Shown: positions 1 through 6,654 of the stretch, one piece after another | How positions within the stretch are numbered: the first letter of the stretch is position 1 | Layout of the letters: the number at the start of each line of letters is the position of its first letter | Assembly: GCA_036644375.1 (NCBI GenBank) | Contig: JAVXQD010000064.1 | Span: forward strand, 1-7,512 | Length of the DNA: 7,512 nucleotides | Direction: 5' to 3' | Source of the DNA: CALWZE01 sp036644375 | GTDB taxonomy: Bacteria; Bacillota; Clostridia; Oscillospirales; Ruminococcaceae | Notes under the pieces: generated by a model | Told to the model about the DNA's origin: nothing | What the model saw: the letters and a program-made list of their open reading frames with translations, nothing else | The model's database searches: none | Position numbers and translations under genes: made by a program

Positions 1-55
1 TCCATGATTTTTTTGCAGAAAGCGACTGTATCTTTATTTGTTTACAACCAAAAGC

Positions 56-86
56 TTTACACTGCCTAAAAAAGCTATATTATAAT
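56..86 (+). promoter_or_regulatory. Probable sigma-A promoter of the small zinc-finger gene
   Basis: TTTACA lies at 56-61 and a perfect TATAAT at 81-86. The spacer is 19 bp, or 18 if TTACAC at 57-62 is taken as the -35. TATTAT at 78-83 gives a 16-bp spacer as an alternative -10. Transcription would begin near 92-94, downstream of the ATG at 88. This is one reason to prefer the ATG at 124 as the translation start. The long spacer makes the exact -35 uncertain. Confidence 0.5.
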
Positions 87-123
87 TATGATATTTAACG
101 AAAATTTGTTAGGGGGTAAAAGT

Positions 124-408
124 ATGAAATGCATTAACCACGATGACCGTCCCGCAGTCGAAGCTTGCCTGCACTGTGGGGAATTTTACTGCAAAGAATA
201 TGCTTTGCAGCGGACTCCTTGCATTTGCGATGAATGTATAGACAGAATCAATGCTAAGGCATTTGAAAAGTTGGAAATAGCCTACCGAAAACATAGCGCG
301 CCATCGAAAAAGAAGACAAATGCAAACTTATTATTAATTCTCGGTTTAGTAACTTTCATTGTTTTAAGCGTAGTTGCCGTTTGTAGACCGAATTCCCACA
401 AAGAATAA
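124..408 (+). CDS. Small B-box-like zinc-finger protein with one C-terminal transmembrane segment
   Basis: This is a 94-residue protein. The ATG at 124 is chosen over the in-frame ATG at 88 because AGGGGG (111-116) sits 7 bp before it and the upstream promoter would start transcription after 88. The N-terminus resembles bacterial B-box-type zinc-binding domains: Cys3, His6, a Cys15-x2-Cys18-Gly pair, Cys23, and a Cys33/Cys35/Cys38 cluster. The position that often holds a cysteine three residues after Cys23 is Tyr26, so one usual zinc ligand looks lost. A basic linker (Lys62-Lys64) leads to a hydrophobic segment at about residues 68-87. The zinc domain is therefore probably cytoplasmic on a tail-type anchor. 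Such domains usually mediate protein contacts; no enzymatic role is visible. The gene stands alone, with no partner in the window. The family assignment rests on cysteine spacing only, and the function is unknown. Confidence 0.72.
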   Translation: MKCINHDDRPAVEACLHCGEFYCKEYALQRTPCICDECIDRINAKAFEKLEIAYRKHSAPSKKKTNANLLLILGLVTFIVLSVVAVCRPNSHKE

Positions 409-482
409 ATTTTGCAATCAAGAGCAATGTAGCTAAATTTAGTTTTGCGTTTCAACCTAAGCTTTTTTGCTTTTAAAAAGTG

Positions 483-511
483 TAGACAGTATGCGTCCAC
501 TGTGCTATTAT
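483..511 (+). promoter_or_regulatory. Candidate promoter inside the gene-free stretch
   Basis: TAGACA (483-488) and TATTAT (506-511) are separated by exactly 17 bp. TGTGC precedes the -10, but this is not a true extended TGn. Transcription would start near 518 and run to the terminator at 616-645. No coding gene of convincing size lies in between. The region is AT-rich, so a chance match is possible. Confidence 0.35.
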
Positions 512-517
512 TAAATA

Positions 518-645
518 GTAAGATATATATTTATAAGTGTAAATTTTTAGCGGTGAAGTCTGCGTTCGCCAAACGACATTTAAATAGAAAAGGCATTTAA
601 GCTCAACTTAATATGAAAGCCACTCTTTTTTAGGGTGGTTTTTTC
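518..645 (+). ncRNA. Candidate small RNA or leader remnant, about 130 nt
   Basis: This interval is bounded by a promoter match at 483-511 and a strong intrinsic terminator at 616-645. The part at about 550-580 is noticeably richer in G+C than its surroundings. I recognise no known RNA family here. The alternative is the remnant or 3' end of a lost gene: one reading frame is open from 433 to 600, ending in a 15-codon stretch that begins with GTG at 553. That frame has no ribosome-binding site and no ATG. A third option is that the terminator simply ends the 124-408 transcript. The boundaries are inferred from the flanking signals only. Confidence 0.25.
616..645 (+). terminator. Rho-independent terminator
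   Basis: A 10-bp stem with G-T wobbles pairs AAAGCCACTC (616-625) with GGGTGGTTTT (633-642) around a 7-nt T-rich loop. It runs into a T tract continuing to about 650. It ends transcription from the left, either of the zinc-finger gene or of the candidate small RNA. The opposite strand also has an A-rich flank, but its T tract is weaker, so the + orientation is preferred. Confidence 0.8.
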
Positions 646-950
646 TTTTATCTAAACGTTTCCGCCAATCTAACTGCCCGTTGAAATGAGATTATTGGCA
701 CAGCATTGTATGAAGCTTTCGAATGTCCGTAATAAAGATTTTGATAATATAATTTACATTCTTTTCACTACTCCCATTTTAGCAAGGCACTTTCTAAAAG
801 TTTGTGCCGACATATGAATAAGTGATTCAATCTTTTCAAACAATCCCATTATCACGGCCAGATATTTTTTCGATTCAAAAGTGCCCGTATTATTATATTA
901 TTAATGGATAAATCTAATCGATTATTTTTTAAAAGGAGAAAGTTTAAATT
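646..950. other. AT-rich intergenic spacer without a recognisable gene
   Basis: No convincing coding frame on either strand was found here. Small structures are a short inverted repeat GGCAC/GTGCC at 786-790 and 804-808, and a perfect 10-bp palindrome TAATCGATTA at 915-924. Overlapping AT-rich -10-like hexamers at 888-899 (TATTAT, TATATT) probably belong to the promoter of the next gene, but the matching -35 is poor (TTCGAT at 869-874, 16-bp spacer to 891). The ribosome-binding site of the next gene, AAGGAGAA, is at 933-940. Confidence 0.45.
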
Positions 951-2159
951 ATGAAAAAAGAAGAAACCTCGCTTAATATTCCCAACGTATCAACCCTTGA
1001 CGAATTATTCGAACTGCTTAATCAATATATAGATTTTAATAAAACAACACCATCCGAGTTGGAAAAATCTGTGGCCCCCTTGTGCATTCTAAAACCTGAA
1101 TATCAATCTCAGAATTGCTCAAGTGGGGCCGCTGTTACATTAGCTGACATTCACCACGTGCCAGTTAAGCAAAGGGTTGCTAAGTTTGATTTGTCTCGCT
1201 TAAAACCCGGTATGAGCTTTCGTAAAAGCGAAATGTTGCGATTGCTTGGAGATATTCCTACGCAGTACGGCGTAGAAACAAGCAAAACATCAATGGATGC
1301 CATTCTTAGAGAGCTAAACAAGCAAGGAATTATAATTAAACGCGATACCGCACGTGGAAAAGGCTATTATACCGTTCTCTCCACATCTTGTGAAAGCCCC
1401 CTATGTTTTTCTCTTTATATTCCAAAGCCTTCAGCAGCGGTCCAGTTAGTTGCGGATTATATTTCGCAACAATTGAATCGAACCGGAAAAGCAAGTGATA
1501 ATACTCTCTTCGGATTTTTCAATACTGCTGTTGTAAACAGCCTTGATGACGTGCAAAAAAACTTGAAAAAATGCTTAATGTACAATAATGTTGCACTCAG
1601 TCGGCCAGCTGATGTTTTTCTATCCGACTTAGCTGAAAAAAACAGAGACATCTTTATTCGATGCGGATTTGAAATACTGGTCAAAAATGGTGCTTTAATT
1701 GCTTCAGAAACTAAAGATGGAAAAGTTAAATTTGACACTCGTTTGGTTATACAGATAGATGGAATCCTACATCACGATGATGCATTGGCACAAGAAATCA
1801 ATGAGGCTTTCAAAATAGATATCGAACGTGTGGACAACAGTCCATTTTTCAGTTACAGAAAAAACCTTTATTTTTTAAAAGAAAAATTATGTAAGCTTGA
1901 ATCCCTAAAAGGGCTGGAATCTATTTATCTCGAAAAACTTGCACGCATACCTACAAGTATCGATTATCCAGCCTTGGAGCAACAAGAAAAGCGAAAGCTT
2001 GCATATGGAATACACTCTGACATCATTACAAAATTGTCCGTTGGTTTGCAAAATAACAAACATCTGTTTTTCACTGAACAAGAGTTTTTGGATTATCAAT
2101 CTTATATTTATGCTTATAACAATTTTTTAAATGAAGAATACACTGATTTGTTGACCTAA
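951..2159 (+). CDS. Unrecognised 402-residue protein with a probable winged-helix segment
   Basis: The start is supported by AAGGAGAA (933-940) about 10 bp before the ATG. The frame is open throughout and its codon use is AT-rich, like the left part of the window. I do not recognise the family. Residues about 80-143 look like a winged helix-turn-helix: a hydrophobic strand, helices around 91-100 and 111-125, then a beta-wing with basic and glycine residues (ARGKGYY at 134-140). Before it lies a poorly conserved-looking, low-structure N-terminus. The C-terminal ~250 residues are mixed alpha/beta with charged helices. There is no signal peptide, no membrane segment and no nuclease or ATPase motif that I can see. 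A DNA-binding regulator or an accessory-island protein is a reasonable guess, no more. The 172-bp gap to the next gene and that gene's own promoters suggest it is not in the downstream operon. Confidence 0.75.
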   Translation: MKKEETSLNIPNVSTLDELFELLNQYIDFNKTTPSELEKSVAPLCILKPEYQSQNCSSGAAVTLADIHHVPVKQRVAKFDLSRLKPGMSFRKSEMLRLLGDIPTQYGVETSKTSMDAILRELNKQGIIIKRDTARGKGYYTVLSTSCESPLCFSLYIPKPSAAVQLVADYISQQLNRTGKASDNTLFGFFNTAVVNSLDDVQKNLKKCLMYNNVALSRPADVFLSDLAEKNRDIFIRCGFEILVKNGALIASETKDGKVKFDTRLVIQIDGILHHDDALAQEINEAFKIDIERVDNSPFFSYRKNLYFLKEKLCKLESLKGLESIYLEKLARIPTSIDYPALEQQEKRKLAYGIHSDIITKLSVGLQNNKHLFFTEQEFLDYQSYIYAYNNFLNEEYTDLLT

Positions 2160-2226
2160 CTTAAAAAGCATCTGTCCGTTTTATAGGTCACCGGGTTTAT
2201 TATAATAGTAATGTAGAACATCTAAA

Positions 2227-2256
2227 TTGACAAAAAAACAAACAAAAACCCATAAT
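2227..2256 (+). promoter_or_regulatory. Upstream candidate promoter of the helicase operon
   Basis: A consensus TTGACA (2227-2232) is followed after 18 bp by CATAAT (2251-2256). It lies 76 bp before the first operon gene and just upstream of a second, better promoter match. Either one, or both in tandem, could drive the operon. Confidence 0.45.
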
Positions 2257-2260
2257 GCGC

Positions 2261-2289
2261 TTGATACTATTCAGATAAAAGAATATAAT
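2261..2289 (+). promoter_or_regulatory. Main candidate promoter of the helicase operon
   Basis: TTGATA (2261-2266) and a perfect TATAAT (2284-2289) are separated by an ideal 17 bp. The predicted start of transcription near 2296 leaves a leader of about 36 nt containing the ribosome-binding site GGAGGTG (2318-2324). This is the strongest promoter match in the window. Confidence 0.7.
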
Positions 2290-2331
2290 TAACGTGTAAA
2301 ACATTTATCTAACTAATGGAGGTGCAGTCCT

Positions 2332-2523
2332 ATGGAGTTTCTAACCACAAAGCAGGCATCGGAGCTGTGGGGCATTTCACCACGGCGAATTGCCATTCTT
2401 TGTGAGCAGGGGCGAATTACCGGAGCAGTCAAAGCAGGCAAAACATGGCTGCTGCCGCCCGATGCGAAAAAGCCGACGGACAAAAGGCTGAAAAGCAACA
2501 GAAGCAAAGCCGAGGAGGAATAG
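2332..2523 (+). CDS. Small excisionase/MerR-like helix-turn-helix protein
   Basis: This is a 63-residue protein with a strong ribosome-binding site, GGAGGTG at 2318-2324, 7 bp before the ATG. Residues 4-42 form a compact winged helix of the excisionase/MerR type. A first helix starts with Thr5-Thr6-Lys7-Gln8-Ala9, the turn and recognition helix is at about 12-26 (WGISPRRIAILCEQG), and the wing at 30-42 contains Gly36-Lys37-Thr38-Trp39. The C-terminal ~20 residues are highly charged (Lys, Arg, Glu) and probably disordered. It is the first gene of the operon, 7 bp ahead of the helicase gene, so it may bind the operon promoter and regulate it or guide partners to DNA. Because it is short, an annotation pipeline could easily drop it. 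The fold assignment is good; the target is unknown. Confidence 0.82.
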   Translation: MEFLTTKQASELWGISPRRIAILCEQGRITGAVKAGKTWLLPPDAKKPTDKRLKSNRSKAEEE

Positions 2524-2530
2524 CTTTTCT

Positions 2531-5500
2531 ATGAAACCACCTAAAATGCTGGATAACAAGCGCAACGGTACAGTTGCCGATGAACTGCGCAAAAATATCG
2601 TAAAAAGCTCAAAATTGTCTGTGATGACGGCTTACTTCACCATATTTGCATTTGCGCAGCTCAAAAGGGAGCTTCTTAAAGTTGAGCATGTAAGAATGCT
2701 GTTTACCGACCCCGCCTTTGTGAAAAAGGACGAGGAGCACTTGCGTGAATACTACATAGATAATCATGTACAGCAAGCGCTCGGCGGAAACGCTTATGAA
2801 ATGAAGCTGCGCAACGAGATGAACCAAGCAGCAGTGGCGAAGGAATGCGCCGCGTGGTTTAGAGACAAGGTTGAAGTAAAAGTGTTCAAAAAAGCCAATT
2901 CAGCCAATCCTCGTCTTATATATGTAGATAATGGCGCAGATAGTCTTTCCATTAACGGCACAGTGGATTTTACAACAGAGGGCCTTGGTTTGACACATTC
3001 AAACCGAGTGGACAGCAACATGTGTATGTATGGCAAAGAGTACACTGAGCATTTTTTGAGAATGTTTGACGAACTGTGGACTGACAAAACCGCGGTAGAA
3101 AACGTAAAAGAAGAAGTACTTCGGCAAATGCAGATTCTTTATAAAGAAAACACGCCGGAATTTATCTATTTTGTCACGCTGTATCACATTTTCAATCAAT
3201 ACTTAGATGAGTTGACCGAGGACAACATTATCAAATCAAAAACCGGCTTCAAGGAAACAGAAATTTGGAACAAGCTATATAAATTTCAAAAAGACGGCGT
3301 TCTTGGTGCCGTGGATAAAATCGAAAAATACGGTGGTTGCATCTTGGCTGACAGTGTGGGCTTGGGCAAAACCTTTACTGCCCTTGCAGTAATAAAATAC
3401 TACGAACTGCGCAATGACCGTGTGCTCGTGCTTGCACCAAAAAAGCTTCGGGAAAACTGGAGCATTTATACGCTCAATGATAAACGCAATCTTTTTGCAC
3501 AAGACCGCTTTAATTTTGATGTCCTCAACCATACCGACTTGTCGCGAGAAGGCGGCAAAAGCGGTGATATGGACTTAGCCACCATCAACCGGGGCAACTA
3601 CGATTTGGTGGTAATTGATGAAAGCCACAATTTCCGCAACAATCCTCCGGTCAAAGGCAGGGTGACACGGTATGAAAGGCTGATGAACGATGTAATCAAG
3701 GCAGGCGTAAAAACCAAGGTGTTAATGCTCTCCGCCACCCCTGTCAACAACCGCATGACGGACATCAAAAATCAGATTGCCTTCATTACCGAGGGTAAAA
3801 ACAACGCGTTTGAATCCGTTGGCATCCCCAATATTGAGCACGTTCTGCGTAAAGCACAGCTTGTGTTTAACAAGTGGTCGGCTCTCGACGACGCTGAGCG
3901 CAACACTGATACTTTCGTGGAAATGATGGATTTAGGCTATTTTAAGTTACTGGACACTGTCACCATAGCACGTAGCCGCAAGCACATTGAAAAATATTAC
4001 AACATTGCAGAAATAGGCCAGTTTCCCAAACGCCTTCCGCCGCAAAACATCTATGCGGCGGTGGATGCAAACGGCGATTTCCCGCCCATTGGCGAAGTAA
4101 ATACGCTCATAAAAAAACTGACACTTTGTGTATATGCGCCCCTTGCTTATCTGTTTCCCGAAAAGCGCGCGGAATACAGCAAACGCTACGATGCAAAGGT
4201 GGGCAATAGTATCTTTAAGCAAACTGACCGTGAAAGTAGTCTTGTTGATTTAATGCGCGTAGGGATTTTAAAGCGCATGGAGAGTTCGATTTCCTCGTTT
4301 ACTATCACTACAGAAAAAATTCTGGGGCGCATCGATAAAGCGCTTGACATGATAGAAAATAACATTCTTAGCGAACCTGCCGACATTAGCATCAATGACA
4401 TCGACATTGACGATGCCGACTTTGACGCAATGAGCGTTGGCAATACAGTTAAGGTGCTGCTGCAGGATATGGACTTAATTCGCTGGCAGGACGATTTGCA
4501 AAGTGACAAAGAAAAGCTGCAAATAATCCTTGCCGCCGCACAGCAAATTACGCCCCAGCGTGATGAAAAGCTGGCTCAACTCAAGCAGCTCATCGCCGCC
4601 AAGCTGCAAAACCCCATTAATGCAGGCAACCGCAAAATGATTATCTTTTCCGCATTTGCCGACACGGCAAATTATCTGTATCAAAACCTCAGCGGATATT
4701 TGCTGCAAATGGGGATGAACACGGCGGTGGTGACCGGCTCCGGTGACAATAAAACAACGCTTAAAATACCCAGTCACCTTAAAAATCATGTGAAAGTCAG
4801 CGATTTGAACACCCTGCTTACTCTATTTTCTCCAAAATCGAAACACAAAGAAAAAATCTTTCCCGAAATGCCCGGTGAGATTGATGTTCTCATTGCAACC
4901 GACTGTATTTCGGAGGGACAAAACCTGCAGGACTGCGACTACTTAGTCAATTACGACATCCACTGGAACCCTGTGCGCATTATCCAGCGGTTTGGCCGTA
5001 TTGACCGTATCGGCAGCGAGAACGACGTGATTCAGCTGGTCAACTTTTGGCCGATGAAGGACTTGGATGCCTATATCAATTTGCAACAGCGCGTCAAGGG
5101 TAGAATGGTGCTACTTGACGTTTCGGCAACAGGCGAAGAAAACGTAATTGAGCAGGACGCCAGCCATGAGATGAAAGACCTTGAATACCGCAGAAAACAG
5201 CTACAAAGCCTGCAAAACACAGTGGTGGACCTTGAGGATATTTCAGGTGGTATTTCCATTACTGATATGACGTTCAACGATTTCAAAACCGATTTGATGG
5301 AATATCTCAAAGTAAATAAAAAAGAGCTTGCCAAGGCTCCTTCCGGAATGTATGCCGTGGCACAAATTCCCGCCGATTTAACCGAGCAGGTGAAACCGGG
5401 CGTGATATTCACCCTGCGGCAGATAAGGGGCGCTGAGCAAACAAAAGAGCAAAATGCGCTCTTTCCTTATTATCTGGTTTACATCACCTCGAACGGCGAT

Positions 5501-5794
5501 GTGCGGCTTTCTTTTATACAGAGTAAAAAGATACTGGACATTTACAAAAAGCTGTGCAGCGGGCAAAATACGGTGCTCGCAGAACTTGTGGCACAGTTTA
5601 ATGCCGAAACCCATGACGGCAGCAACATGAAAGCGTATTCCTCCTTGCTGGAAACTGCCATTACTAACCTGATAGGCAAAAAGCAGGAAATTGGCATTGC
5701 CAGCCTGTTCAGTAAAGGCGGCACCACGCTGCAAACCGAGTTTTACGATGGCATTGAGGATTTTGAACTGATTTCGTTTTTAGTGCTGCGATGA
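2531..5794 (+). CDS. SNF2/RapA-type helicase with degenerate PLD-like N-terminal domain
   Basis: This 1087-residue superfamily 2 ATPase is expected to translocate on duplex DNA. Residues about 14-185 resemble the phospholipase-D-like domain fused to many such helicases, including INGTVDFTTEGLGL at 141-154. The usual HxK is missing; the equivalent stretch reads RLIYV at 128-132. The helicase motifs are complete: a Q-like FQKDG at 252-256, Walker A GLGKT at 277-281 (Lys280), DESH at 363-366, SAT at 401-403, motif IV IIFSAF at 704-709, motif V ATDCISEGQNLQ at 789-800, and QRFGRIDR at 819-826 with its arginine fingers. An acidic patch lies at 618-633. The ~200-residue C-terminus is family-specific. 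AGGAGG (2513-2518) is 12 bp from the start codon, a little far; the in-frame ATG at 2546 is an alternative. The next gene overlaps by ATGA. The likely role is the motor subunit of a restriction-like defence complex, which is an inference from family context. Confidence 0.93.
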   Translation: MKPPKMLDNKRNGTVADELRKNIVKSSKLSVMTAYFTIFAFAQLKRELLKVEHVRMLFTDPAFVKKDEEHLREYYIDNHVQQALGGNAYEMKLRNEMNQAAVAKECAAWFRDKVEVKVFKKANSANPRLIYVDNGADSLSINGTVDFTTEGLGLTHSNRVDSNMCMYGKEYTEHFLRMFDELWTDKTAVENVKEEVLRQMQILYKENTPEFIYFVTLYHIFNQYLDELTEDNIIKSKTGFKETEIWNKLYKFQKDGVLGAVDKIEKYGGCILADSVGLGKTFTALAVIKYYELRNDRVLVLAPKKLRENWSIYTLNDKRNLFAQDRFNFDVLNHTDLSREGGKSGDMDLATINRGNYDLVVIDESHNFRNNPPVKGRVTRYERLMNDVIKAGVKTKVLMLSATPVNNRMTDIKNQIAFITEGKNNAFESVGIPNIEHVLRKAQLVFNKWSALDDAERNTDTFVEMMDLGYFKLLDTVTIARSRKHIEKYYNIAEIGQFPKRLPPQNIYAAVDANGDFPPIGEVNTLIKKLTLCVYAPLAYLFPEKRAEYSKRYDAKVGNSIFKQTDRESSLVDLMRVGILKRMESSISSFTITTEKILGRIDKALDMIENNILSEPADISINDIDIDDADFDAMSVGNTVKVLLQDMDLIRWQDDLQSDKEKLQIILAAAQQITPQRDEKLAQLKQLIAAKLQNPINAGNRKMIIFSAFADTANYLYQNLSGYLLQMGMNTAVVTGSGDNKTTLKIPSHLKNHVKVSDLNTLLTLFSPKSKHKEKIFPEMPGEIDVLIATDCISEGQNLQDCDYLVNYDIHWNPVRIIQRFGRIDRIGSENDVIQLVNFWPMKDLDAYINLQQRVKGRMVLLDVSATGEENVIEQDASHEMKDLEYRRKQLQSLQNTVVDLEDISGGISITDMTFNDFKTDLMEYLKVNKKELAKAPSGMYAVAQIPADLTEQVKPGVIFTLRQIRGAEQTKEQNALFPYYLVYITSNGDVRLSFIQSKKILDIYKKLCSGQNTVLAELVAQFNAETHDGSNMKAYSSLLETAITNLIGKKQEIGIASLFSKGGTTLQTEFYDGIEDFELISFLVLR

Positions 5795-6654
5795 AAGTAA
5801 CGTCCCTCATGTCTTTTACATCAAATGACGCTTTGAACGACTTTATTGCTTACGAACTTATAGCCGAAGAAGACACGCCCAAAAAGCAAGTGTGCAAGAG
5901 GCTGCCTGACAGCGGTAATCATGCTGCTGTGGCTGTGAAAGAGGTGAACGCAATGCTGCCCTATGATGCGCTGCAAATTCCGCCCGCCTGCAAGGTGGAC
6001 AAAACCATTTACAAAAAGATGTTTTACGAAAATGCTGCGCTTTCTGCCGCTGACCGCAGCTTGTTTGCAAACGGCATTGAAAAAGCCACATGGCTCTATT
6101 GCCTAAAGCCTGAAACCACCCATATCTCGCCCTTTTGCGATAATACACGGGAGTATGGCGAAGTAGAAGTGCTGGAAATTACCCTTGCCGCAGACAAAGG
6201 CCTGCGTCGCATGGCTGAAATTGCGATGCGCACCATTCCGTACCCCATGCTGCTGGTGTTTCACCTGCAAGAGAACTTTCAGCTGTGGGCGGCGCACCTG
6301 CGAAACAGCCAAAACGACGCCGCAAAATGCACGCTGGAAGAGCCGGTGCACACCGATTGGCTCACCGCAGAAAGCCCGCTTTGGCAGGCGCTACGCTTGC
6401 CCGGGCTGCGCCTTGGCAATATGCTGACATTCTACACAGACGTAGTGGACGTCATTTCAATTCATAATGCACAATTCATAATGCACAATAGCGAGGACTT
6501 GACCGGCGAGCAGGCGCGGCAGCTGCTGGCAAAGCAGCAAGCCACACAAGCCCAAATTGCCGCCCTGCGTGCCCGGCTGAAAAAAGAAACCCAGTTTAAC
6601 CGCAAGGTGGAAATCAATCTGGAGATTAAGCGATTGGAGAAAGAGAACACTTGA
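5791..6654 (+). CDS. DUF4391 domain protein with C-terminal coiled coil
   Basis: This is a 287-residue protein starting within the helicase stop codon (ATGA overlap). From residue 55 on it matches what I know of DUF4391: IP..KVDKTIYKKMFYE (63-80), WLYCLKPETTHI (101-112), EVEVLEI (124-130), the IPYPMLLVF strand (149-157), TDW (188-190) and a terminal coiled coil with KKETQFNRKVEINLEIK at 264-280. The biochemical function of DUF4391 is not established. The family is habitually encoded beside SNF2-type helicases and type III-like methyltransferases, so it is probably a structural or specificity subunit of that complex. Residues 1-54 lie before the usual family start. An in-frame ATG at 5953, with GAGGTG 6 bp upstream, would give a 233-residue protein nearer the usual length. 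A 14-bp tandem repeat encodes the linker before the coiled coil. Confidence 0.9.
   Translation: MKVTSLMSFTSNDALNDFIAYELIAEEDTPKKQVCKRLPDSGNHAAVAVKEVNAMLPYDALQIPPACKVDKTIYKKMFYENAALSAADRSLFANGIEKATWLYCLKPETTHISPFCDNTREYGEVEVLEITLAADKGLRRMAEIAMRTIPYPMLLVFHLQENFQLWAAHLRNSQNDAAKCTLEEPVHTDWLTAESPLWQALRLPGLRLGNMLTFYTDVVDVISIHNAQFIMHNSEDLTGEQARQLLAKQQATQAQIAALRARLKKETQFNRKVEINLEIKRLEKENT
5941..5946 (+). promoter_or_regulatory. Internal ribosome-binding site that may decide the DUF4391 start
   Basis: GAGGTG, preceded by AAA, lies 6 bp before the in-frame ATG at 5953. By contrast, the ATG at 5791 has no Shine-Dalgarno sequence and would depend on coupling to the helicase stop. The ATG at 5953 also matches where the recognisable DUF4391 domain begins. 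Either start, or both, could be used. Confidence 0.4.
6458..6489 (+). repeat. 14-bp tandem repeat, about 2.3 copies, inside the DUF4391 gene
   Basis: CAATTCATAATGCA occurs at 6458-6471 and again, identical, at 6472-6485, followed by a partial CAAT at 6486-6489. It encodes residues about 223-233, between the globular domain and the coiled coil. Because 14 is not a multiple of three, each added or lost unit would shift the reading frame. The unit is AT-rich within an otherwise GC-rich stretch and resembles short ATTCATAATGCA-type repeats seen between genes of clostridia; that resemblance is from memory. Confidence 0.8.

Noticed and set aside
1..98. Open frames at the left edge (1-69 and 3-98) that could be the end of an upstream gene
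   Set aside because: Two frames are open and neither has a recognisable sequence. The stretch also holds the promoter of the 124-408 gene, so no call is justified.
88..123. Upstream ATG at 88 as the start of the zinc-finger protein
   Set aside because: It overlaps the predicted -10/transcription start and has no ribosome-binding site, while the ATG at 124 has AGGGGG 7 bp upstream.
282..500. 72-codon frame on the minus strand
   Set aside because: It overlaps the end of the zinc-finger gene, has no convincing ribosome-binding site, and encodes a low-complexity Lys/Phe-rich sequence.
786..808. Inverted repeat GGCAC/GTGCC as a terminator or operator
   Set aside because: The stem is only 5 bp with a 13-nt loop and no T tract follows.
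2198..2207. Palindrome TATTATAATA before the operon promoters
   Set aside because: It is made only of A and T in AT-rich DNA and is expected by chance; its TATAAT has no matching -35.
4186..5734. Several minus-strand frames of 100-118 codons within the helicase gene
   Set aside because: They are shadows of the real coding strand, whose helicase motifs are unmistakable, and they show no family features.
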